From an uncultured Bacilli bacterium (GTDB lineage Bacteria; Bacillota_I; Bacilli_A; RF39; UBA660), in NCBI GenBank assembly GCA_934162555.1, contig CAKPJE010000010.1, forward strand, positions 1 to 19,788: a stretch of 19,788 nucleotides of DNA. Reading direction: 5' to 3'. The notes beneath the pieces are model-generated. The model had not been told where the DNA came from. It made no database searches and worked only from the letters and a program-made list of their open reading frames with translations. Below, one piece after another: positions 15,392 to 19,788 of the stretch (its first letter is position 1; each line of letters opens with the position of its first letter). A program made the position numbers and the translations under genes.

Positions 15392-16402
15392 ATGCTTAAA
15401 AATATATTAAAAAAAATAGGTCGAATAATCCTAAGTAATCTTAGTTTTATAATAGCATTTATACTATTATTGTTTGTTTTCACATTTGAATTCCCATACA
15501 CAATTGCATCACCTGGGAAAATAATTAATATTAAAGATAGAATAAAAGTTGAAAATGCGAGTACAATAAGTGGTAGTTACAACATGACATATGTTGAAAC
15601 AAGAAAAGTAACTATACCAACACTTTTAATATCTTACTTCAATAAATCATGGGATGTTTATAAAAACAGTGAATTTATAGGTGAAAATGTAACAAAATAT
15701 GAAAATGATTTAAGTGGTAAAATCGCACTAAAGGAAAGTAATGATAATGCTATAATAAATGCCTACGGAGAAGCTGGACTAGAAGTTATAGTAAAAGCTG
15801 AAAGAGTATGTGTAATTGGTATATATGATCTTGATAAAACAGATCTTAAAATTGGCGATGAAATTATTTCTGTTGATGGTGTGAAAGTAGAATCAGCAAG
15901 TCATTTAAGTAAATTATCAAATATCTATTCAGATGGAGATAAAGTAAATTTTGAAGTAATTTCAAATGGTAAAAAATATAATAGATATGCATATGTATAT
16001 ACAATTGATGATAAAAAAGTATTTGGTATATATGTTGTATTAAACAAGGACTTAGAATATTCACCAAAAATAGAATTTAATTTTTCTAAAAATGAATATG
16101 GATCATCAGCTGGACTAATAGAAGCACTATATATATATGATTCTTTAATAGAAAAAGATTTAAGTAATGGCTTAAAAATAACTGGCACAGGATCTGTTGA
16201 TGTAAATGGTAACGTTATTGAAATAGAAGGCATAAAATATAAATTAGAAGGTGCTGTAAAAGATAAAGCAGATGTATTTTTTGTTCCTGAAGCTAATTAC
16301 GAAGAAGCAAAAAAAATAGCAGATGAAAAAAAATATACAATAAAACTAGTACCAGTAGCAACATTTCAAGACGCCATATTTTATCTATATAATTACAAGT
16401 AA
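15392..16402 (+). CDS. ylbL: PDZ-Lon domain membrane protease (YlbL/SepM family)
   Basis: This 336-aa membrane-anchored serine protease has an N-terminal membrane helix (about 14-31) and the family's PYTIASPGKI (35-44). A PDZ domain spans about 135-205 (LKIGDEIISVDGVKV). The C-terminal Lon-type protease domain has GSSAGL (237-242), with Ser239 at the nucleophile position, and EGIKYK (279-284), with Lys284 at the dyad Lys position. GADxFF appears as KADVFFVPEANYEEA. Family members act outside the membrane, for example SepM, which trims a competence peptide in streptococci. AGGAGGT lies 7 bases before the ATG. It is head to head with the ylbJ-like gene, 38 bases apart. The dyad looks intact, but the usual GPSAG and GGI are changed to GSSAG and EGI. 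Confidence 0.9.
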   Translation: MLKNILKKIGRIILSNLSFIIAFILLLFVFTFEFPYTIASPGKIINIKDRIKVENASTISGSYNMTYVETRKVTIPTLLISYFNKSWDVYKNSEFIGENVTKYENDLSGKIALKESNDNAIINAYGEAGLEVIVKAERVCVIGIYDLDKTDLKIGDEIISVDGVKVESASHLSKLSNIYSDGDKVNFEVISNGKKYNRYAYVYTIDDKKVFGIYVVLNKDLEYSPKIEFNFSKNEYGSSAGLIEALYIYDSLIEKDLSNGLKITGTGSVDVNGNVIEIEGIKYKLEGAVKDKADVFFVPEANYEEAKKIADEKKYTIKLVPVATFQDAIFYLYNYK

Positions 16403-16420
16403 AAAAAATACAATTTCAAT

Positions 16421-16448
16421 TTGACAGTTTTTCCTGAAGTAGTATAAT
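16421..16448 (+). promoter_or_regulatory. Consensus sigma-70 promoter
   Basis: TTGACA (16421-16426) and TATAAT (16443-16448) are both perfect, with a 16-base spacer. It drives the 141-aa protein gene. It is the strongest promoter I see in the window. Confidence 0.9.
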
Positions 16449-16457
16449 GTAAGTACG

Positions 16458-16477
16458 TTGGTTAAAAAAGGTACCAA
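16458..16477 (+). other. Small stem-loop in the 5' leader of the 141-aa gene
   Basis: TTGGT (16458-16462) can pair with ACCAA (16473-16477) around a 10-base A-rich loop, ending a few bases before the AGGGGG ribosome site (16481-16486). It might tune translation, but a 5-bp stem is weak. Confidence 0.3.
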
Positions 16478-16493
16478 TTAAGGGGGTTATACT

Positions 16494-16919
16494 ATGAAAG
16501 GAACTTATATATTTGATTATGTAAACGAAAATGAATTTAAAAAATTAGAAAGATCATTAAAAAAATATAATATGTTAGCATATAAAAAATTATATTTTGA
16601 TTATTACCCAGAATTAAAAGAAGGTAATTTCTTAGGTAAATTAATATCAACAAATAAAAAAAATAATACTGAAACATATGAATTAAAGTTACCTACAGAT
16701 CCAACTTTTGCAAAAGTTCATGGCGATATTAAATTATATTATGTCGTTTACAAAGAAATAAAAACAGTTATGTTAGATAAATTGGTGCCAGAAGATATTT
16801 TATCAGAAGGGCACCAATCAGAATTAATTACTTATAAAGGTGTAATGGTAAGTAAGGAACATTCTGATAAAGATATATTTAAAATCAATTTATTAGGTTT
16901 ATTAGATAATAACAAGTAA
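16494..16919 (+). CDS. Unknown 141-aa soluble protein
   Basis: I do not recognise a family. The protein is soluble, with no signal peptide or membrane helix. It starts MKGTYIFDYVNENEFKKLER, is rich in Lys, Tyr and Leu, and has a central acidic segment (about 96-108). A perfect promoter and an AGGGGG site spaced 7 bases from the ATG suggest strong expression. The first 25 residues resemble those of a 57-codon frame just downstream (16960), pointing to a partial tandem duplication. The coding sequence contains a perfect 9-bp inverted repeat (16781-16789 and 16810-16818). A terminator overlaps its end. The gene is certainly real; the function is unknown. Confidence 0.85.
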   Translation: MKGTYIFDYVNENEFKKLERSLKKYNMLAYKKLYFDYYPELKEGNFLGKLISTNKKNNTETYELKLPTDPTFAKVHGDIKLYYVVYKEIKTVMLDKLVPEDILSEGHQSELITYKGVMVSKEHSDKDIFKINLLGLLDNNK

Positions 16920-16930
16920 ATGCTTGTTTT
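16911..16930 (+). terminator. Terminator of the 141-aa gene
   Basis: AACAAG (16911-16916) pairs with CTTGTT (16923-16928) around a 6-base loop, followed by a T-rich run. It overlaps the stop codon. The stem is short, so efficiency may be modest. Confidence 0.65.
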
Positions 16931-16953
16931 TTTCTTTAAAAAAATGATATTAT
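16924..16953 (+). promoter_or_regulatory. Weak promoter-like pair before the gene relic
   Basis: TTGTTT (16924-16929) and TATTAT (16948-16953) have an 18-base spacer. The -35 lies in the terminator arm above, so the call is tentative. The A7-TG-N-TAT layout resembles the acyl-CoA synthetase promoter about 110 bases on. Confidence 0.35.
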
Positions 16954-16959
16954 TTAAAT

Positions 16960-17133
16960 ATGGAGGACAAAATATATACATTTGATCATGCAAATGAATT
17001 AAAAAAAATAGAAAAAAACCAAAAACTAACCCCTTGTTTTTTGTTGAAAAAAATGCTATACTTACAAAGTACGAAGTTGGAGGAAGTATATGAAGAAAAA
17101 CAAAGTACAAGAACCCAAAAGTCCATGGCTTAA
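16960..17133 (+). pseudogene. Truncated duplicate of the 141-aa gene's 5' end
   Basis: The frame MEDKIYTFDHANELKKIEKN resembles the first 24 residues of the 141-aa protein (MKGTYIFDYVNENEFKKLER). After about residue 25 the likeness ends, and the frame runs through the acyl-CoA synthetase promoter and into that gene in another frame, to a TAA at 17131 (57 codons). It looks like a remnant of tandem duplication rather than a working gene. The start has no clear ribosome site. Confidence 0.5.
17034..17062 (+). promoter_or_regulatory. Promoter of the acyl-CoA synthetase gene
   Basis: TTGTTT (17034-17039) and TATACT (17057-17062) are 17 bases apart, with a TG one base upstream of the -10 (extended -10). 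The gene starts 27 bases further on. Confidence 0.75.
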
Positions 17134-18811
17134 TTTTTATGATGACAAGCCAAAACATTTAAATTATTTTGATGGTTCAATATATGAGTATTTAGAAGCA
17201 ACATCCAGGATGCATGCTAATTTGGATGCTTATGAATATTATGGAAAAATTGTTAATTACAAAAAGTTTTTAATAGAAATAGAAGAAGTTGCAAAAGCTC
17301 TTAAAATGCAAGGTGTAAAAGAAGATGATCGAGTAACCATTTGTATGCCTAATACACCTCAGGGAATATTAATGTTTTATGCGGTAAATAAAATAGGAGC
17401 AATTGCCAATATGGTTCATCCGTTATCGAGTGAAACAGAAATAGAATTTTATTTGAACAAATCAAATAGTAAGTATATTTTAACAATTGATTTACTATAT
17501 AATAAAGTTTTAAGTGTAATTGATAATACTAATGCTGAAAAAATAATTGTTACTAAAGTTAGTGATCGTATGAGTAAAAGAGTAGGGCTACTATACTGGG
17601 TATCAAAAGGAAGAAAGAATAAAAAAGTAAAATTAAGACCATGTGATTTAACTTGGAATGATTTTATAAACAAAGGTAAATCATACATTGGAGAAACACT
17701 TGTAAGAAGAGATCCTAATAGTGAAGCTGTTATTTTATATAGTGGTGGAACTACAGGTGATCCTAAAGGTATCTTACTTTCAAATCTTAATTTTAATGCT
17801 CTTGCTTTACAAGCAAAAGTAATGGCAACTCCAAATGCTCCTGGTGATTCAATCCTATCAATAATGCCAATATTTCATGGTTTTGGTTTAGGTGTCTGCA
17901 TTCATACAACTTTATGTATTGGTATGAAATGTATTTTAATACCAAGTTTTAGTTCTAAAAAGTTTGGTGATTTGATTAAAAAATATAAACCTAATTTTTT
18001 AGTTGGTGTGCCAACATTATTTTCTGCTTTAATTAGTAATAAAAAAATGAATAAGCAAGATCTATCATTTATTAAAAATATCGTTTGTGGTGGTGATCAA
18101 TTACAACCTGACTTAAGAAGAAGTTTAGAAAACTTTTTGATTAAACATGGTACAAATGCTAAGGTAAAAGAAGGATATGGTTTAACTGAAAGTACAGCTG
18201 CTGTATGTTTAACATTAGATGATTATATGAGACCTGGTTCTATTGGTGTGCCATTTCCGGATACCTATTTTAAAATAGTTTCACCAAATACACATGATGA
18301 AGTACCATATGGTGAAGATGGCGAAATATGTATAAATGGGCCAACTGTTATGATGGGATATTTAGATAACGCATCTGAAACAATTAATACTTTAAGAGTT
18401 CATGAAGATGGCAAATTATGGCTTCATACTGGTGATATTGCCTCAATGGATTCTGATGGTTTTGTATATTTTAAACAAAGATTAAAAAGAGTTATTGTAT
18501 CAAGTGGTTATAATATATATCCTTCATATGTAGAAAGAGTTATAAATAGTCATCCTTCAGTATTAACATCAACAGTTATTGGTATAAAGCATCCATATAA
18601 GGTTCAAGTCGCGAAAGCCTTTATCGTTTTAAAAGAAGGTGTTAAACCTAATAATGAAACAAAAAATGATATTTATGAGTATTGTTTAAAAAATATTGCT
18701 AGGTATTCAATGCCTTATGAGTTTGAATATAGGGAAACATTACCAACTACAAAGGTTGGAAAGATTGCTTATAGAGAACTTGAAAAAGAAGAAGAAAACA
18801 AGGGAAAATAA
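17090..18811 (+). CDS. AMP-forming acyl-CoA synthetase / long-chain fatty acid-CoA ligase
   Basis: This enzyme activates a carboxylic acid, probably a fatty acid, with ATP to an acyl-adenylate and then to the CoA thioester. The 573-aa protein has the adenylation superfamily motifs in order. They are YSGGTTGDPKG (217-227, the phosphate loop), MPIFHGFG (259-266), GYGLTES (362-368), GEICINGPTVMMGY (411-424), LHTGDIASMDSDGFVYFKQR (445-464), and KRVIVSSGYNIYPSYVE (466-482). PTTKVGKIAYREL (552-564) carries the catalytic Lys558. No membrane helix or signal peptide is seen. GGAGG lies 7 bases before the ATG. No other lipid genes are nearby, so the substrate cannot be set; medium- or long-chain acid is the usual guess. 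A tRNA gene follows only 9 bases after the stop. Confidence 0.93.
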   Translation: MKKNKVQEPKSPWLNFYDDKPKHLNYFDGSIYEYLEATSRMHANLDAYEYYGKIVNYKKFLIEIEEVAKALKMQGVKEDDRVTICMPNTPQGILMFYAVNKIGAIANMVHPLSSETEIEFYLNKSNSKYILTIDLLYNKVLSVIDNTNAEKIIVTKVSDRMSKRVGLLYWVSKGRKNKKVKLRPCDLTWNDFINKGKSYIGETLVRRDPNSEAVILYSGGTTGDPKGILLSNLNFNALALQAKVMATPNAPGDSILSIMPIFHGFGLGVCIHTTLCIGMKCILIPSFSSKKFGDLIKKYKPNFLVGVPTLFSALISNKKMNKQDLSFIKNIVCGGDQLQPDLRRSLENFLIKHGTNAKVKEGYGLTESTAAVCLTLDDYMRPGSIGVPFPDTYFKIVSPNTHDEVPYGEDGEICINGPTVMMGYLDNASETINTLRVHEDGKLWLHTGDIASMDSDGFVYFKQRLKRVIVSSGYNIYPSYVERVINSHPSVLTSTVIGIKHPYKVQVAKAFIVLKEGVKPNNETKNDIYEYCLKNIARYSMPYEFEYRETLPTTKVGKIAYRELEKEEENKGK

Positions 18812-18818
18812 TTCCCTT
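18800..18818 (+). other. Hairpin between acyl-CoA synthetase gene and tRNA-Thr
   Basis: AAGGGAA (18800-18806) and TTCCCTT (18812-18818) form a perfect 7-bp stem with a 5-base loop around the stop codon. There is no T run, and the tRNA starts two bases later. It may be a weak terminator or a processing feature of a read-through transcript. Confidence 0.5.
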
Positions 18819-18820
18819 AT

Positions 18821-18894
18821 GCCCATATAGTTAAGTGGTATAACAAAGCCATGGTAAGGCTTAGTTCGCAGTCCGATTCTGCGTGTGGGCACCA
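18821..18894 (+). tRNA. tRNA-Thr (anticodon GGU)
   Basis: A complete 74-base cloverleaf with encoded CCA. The acceptor stem pairs GCCCATA (18821-18827) with TGTGGGC (18884-18890), one G-T. The D-arm is 18830-18844 with GG in the loop. The anticodon stem AAGCC/GGCTT frames the loop ATGGTAA (18851-18857), giving GGU for ACC/ACU Thr codons. The variable loop is only 4 bases, and the T-stem is CGCAG/CTGCG. G1-C72 and C2-G71 fit threonyl-tRNA synthetase identity. The T-loop reads TCCGATT, so position 55 is C instead of the near-universal T (pseudouridine). No separate promoter is visible. Confidence 0.9.
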
Positions 18895-18907
18895 TTTTGC
18901 TTATAAT

Positions 18908-18938
18908 AAAAGTTTAGAATTATTTTTCTAAACTTTTT
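18908..18938 (+). terminator. Terminator after tRNA-Thr
   Basis: AAAAGTTTAGAA (18908-18919) pairs perfectly with TTCTAAACTTTT (18926-18937) around a 6-base loop, ending in a T run. Confidence 0.9.
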
Positions 18939-18982
18939 ACTACATATTAACTGAATGGTTAAATTCTAAAAGGAGTTAAGAT

Positions 18983-19243
18983 ATGGAAATACTAATATAT
19001 TATTTTATTGCAATTAATATATTAACTTTTATAATATTTGGTTTAGATAAACTAAAAGCAATTCATGGTAAGATGCGTATAAGTGTAAAAACATTATTAA
19101 GTTTATGTATTTTTGGTGGTTCAATTGGTGGATTAATGGGAATGTACATATTTAGGCATAAGACTTTGGTTAGATGTTTTACATTAGGGATCCCAATAAT
19201 TTTGGTATTTCAGATAATAATTATTTTTATTTTAAATATATAA
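18983..19243 (+). CDS. DUF1294 family small membrane protein
   Basis: The 86-aa protein matches the DUF1294 pattern. An N-terminal helix ends in NILTFIIFGLDKLKAIHGKMRIS (18-40), then KTLLSLCIFGGSIGGLMGMYIFRHKT (42-67), then a C-terminal helix from LGIP (73-76) onward. Family members are small multi-helix membrane proteins of unknown role, widespread in bacteria. AGGAG lies 7 bases before the ATG. It stands alone between a terminator and a stem-loop, so it is probably a single-gene unit. No promoter is clear. Confidence 0.85.
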   Translation: MEILIYYFIAINILTFIIFGLDKLKAIHGKMRISVKTLLSLCIFGGSIGGLMGMYIFRHKTLVRCFTLGIPIILVFQIIIIFILNI

Positions 19244-19244
19244 A

Positions 19245-19294
19245 AGATGCAAGAAAAAGATTATGTAAGGTGATTACAACTATTTCTTGCATCT
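19245..19294 (+). other. Nested stem-loop after the DUF1294 gene
   Basis: AGATGCAAGAAA (19245-19256) and TTTCTTGCATCT (19283-19294) are a perfect 12-bp inverted repeat. Inside the 26-base loop, TGTAA/TTACA (19264-19268 and 19274-19278) form a second small hairpin. No T run follows, so it is not a standard intrinsic terminator. It could be a 3'-end stabiliser, a protein-binding site or a small RNA. Confidence 0.6.
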
Positions 19295-19370
19295 ATTTAG
19301 ATTATACCAAATATTAGTAAAATAGACAATATTAAATTAACCAAAAGTTTTAAAAATAATAAACCGTTGG

Positions 19371-19399
19371 TTGACTAAAATAAAATTATCTGATATTAT
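19371..19399 (+). promoter_or_regulatory. Promoter of the small membrane-protein pair
   Basis: TTGACT (19371-19376) and TATTAT (19394-19399) are 17 bases apart, with a TG one base before the -10. An imperfect dyad, TTAACCAA (19337-19344) with TTGGTTGA (19367-19374), overlaps the -35 and might be an operator. Confidence 0.7.
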
Positions 19400-19419
19400 A
19401 ATAATGATGATGATGAAAG

Positions 19420-19605
19420 ATGAATGAATATTTAATACTAATTATAACTTTAAGTGCATTATTAATAATTTATACAATATATATTATTGTAAATGAAAAT
19501 AAAGATCAAACTGAATGGGGAAAATATACCAAATTATTAAAAAAACAAAAAAGAATAATTAAATTTAAAAAAATTACGTTGTTTTTAATGGAGAAATTTA
19601 AATGA
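19420..19605 (+). CDS. Small membrane-anchored protein, unknown (61 aa)
   Basis: The protein has one N-terminal membrane helix (about 5-24), then a short acidic patch and a strongly basic tail (KLLKKQKRIIKFKKITLF). I recognise no family. The start lies about 14 bases from the predicted transcription start and has no clear Shine-Dalgarno. A run of ATG triplets (19404-19415) in another frame precedes it, giving a possible 7-codon leader that ends at TGA 19425-19427, over the true start. The end overlaps the next gene (ATGA), which favours a real two-gene unit. Confidence 0.55.
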   Translation: MNEYLILIITLSALLIIYTIYIIVNENKDQTEWGKYTKLLKKQKRIIKFKKITLFLMEKFK

Positions 19606-19788
19606 AAATAATATTGTGTTTGCTATGTATAATTGGTGTTGTATATGTTTTTATATTTTTTAAAAGAAGAAAAGAATATATAAATTATAATAAAATAATA
19701 AATGAATTAGATAAAGAAATGATTAAAAATAAAAAGAAAATAGAAGATAATAAAAAAATAATTAGAGATTTAGATAAAAGAATAAACA
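19602..19788 (+). CDS. Membrane-anchored coiled-coil protein, 3' end outside window
   Basis: The frame opens with MKIILCLLCIIGVVYVFIFF, a membrane helix, then KRRKEYINYNKIIN and a highly charged Lys/Glu/Asp helix with coiled-coil spacing (KIIRDLDKRI). It stays open to the window edge, with 62 codons visible. The start overlaps the upstream stop as ATGA, with GGAG nine bases before. A bitopic protein with a long coiled-coil domain is suggested, such as a cell-envelope or division-type protein, but no family can be assigned from this piece. Confidence 0.55.
   Translation, partial: MKIILCLLCIIGVVYVFIFFKRRKEYINYNKIINELDKEMIKNKKKIEDNKKIIRDLDKRIN

Overview
The window comes from a very AT-rich, low-GC Gram-positive bacterium. 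It most resembles a gut-type member of the Bacilli/Erysipelotrichia or a Mollicutes-related lineage. Evidence: strong AGGAG-type ribosome sites, TTGACA/TATAAT promoters, a Firmicutes-style dnaG-rpoD-trmK-yqfQ neighbourhood, a ylbJ/ylbL pair, and a BspA-type (DUF285) surface protein. TGA serves as stop and Trp is TGG, so the code is standard.

Layout. (1) 1-1227: the 3' part of a BspA-like surface protein gene, open at the left window edge. (2) 1255-3905: a divergent pair, a short LexA-family repressor and a full-length transketolase homologue. Both have lost residues that define their families' activity: LexA lacks the Ala-Gly cleavage segment and the catalytic Ser; the transketolase lacks all five pocket histidines checked and the GDG cofactor motif. 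A 12-bp dyad resembling a Gram-positive LexA box overlaps the lexA -35 between them. (3) 3989-7770: the core block dnaG-rpoD-trmK, facing a YqfQ-like gene. (4) 7887-14482: a type IV pilus/pseudopilus locus. It has pilC (gspF), a prepilin peptidase, a 48-codon ORF, a secreted-protein gene broken by a frameshift, the assembly ATPase on the minus strand, and two prepilin-like genes. The second prepilin carries a C-terminal glycine-rich domain. (5) 14460-16402: ylbJ-like and ylbL-like (PDZ-Lon protease) genes, head to head. (6) 16494-18811: an unknown 141-aa protein, a relic of its 5' end, and an acyl-CoA synthetase. (7) 18821-19788: a tRNA-Thr(GGU), a DUF1294 membrane protein, a nested stem-loop, and two small overlapping membrane-anchored ORFs, the last open at the right edge.

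How the parts work together. The pilus genes should form one machine: ATPase, platform, peptidase and minor prepilins. No obvious major pilin, retraction ATPase or PilM/N/O homologue is in view. The broken secreted-protein gene shares 115 of 120 bases with the left-edge surface-protein gene about 10 kb away, then the two diverge. This suggests an exported N-terminal module reused in front of different C-terminal domains. The most unusual items are the predicted-inactive transketolase beside a predicted non-cleavable LexA, the pilin/glycine-rich chimera, and the shared N-terminal module. All family calls were made by eye from recalled motifs, without database searches.
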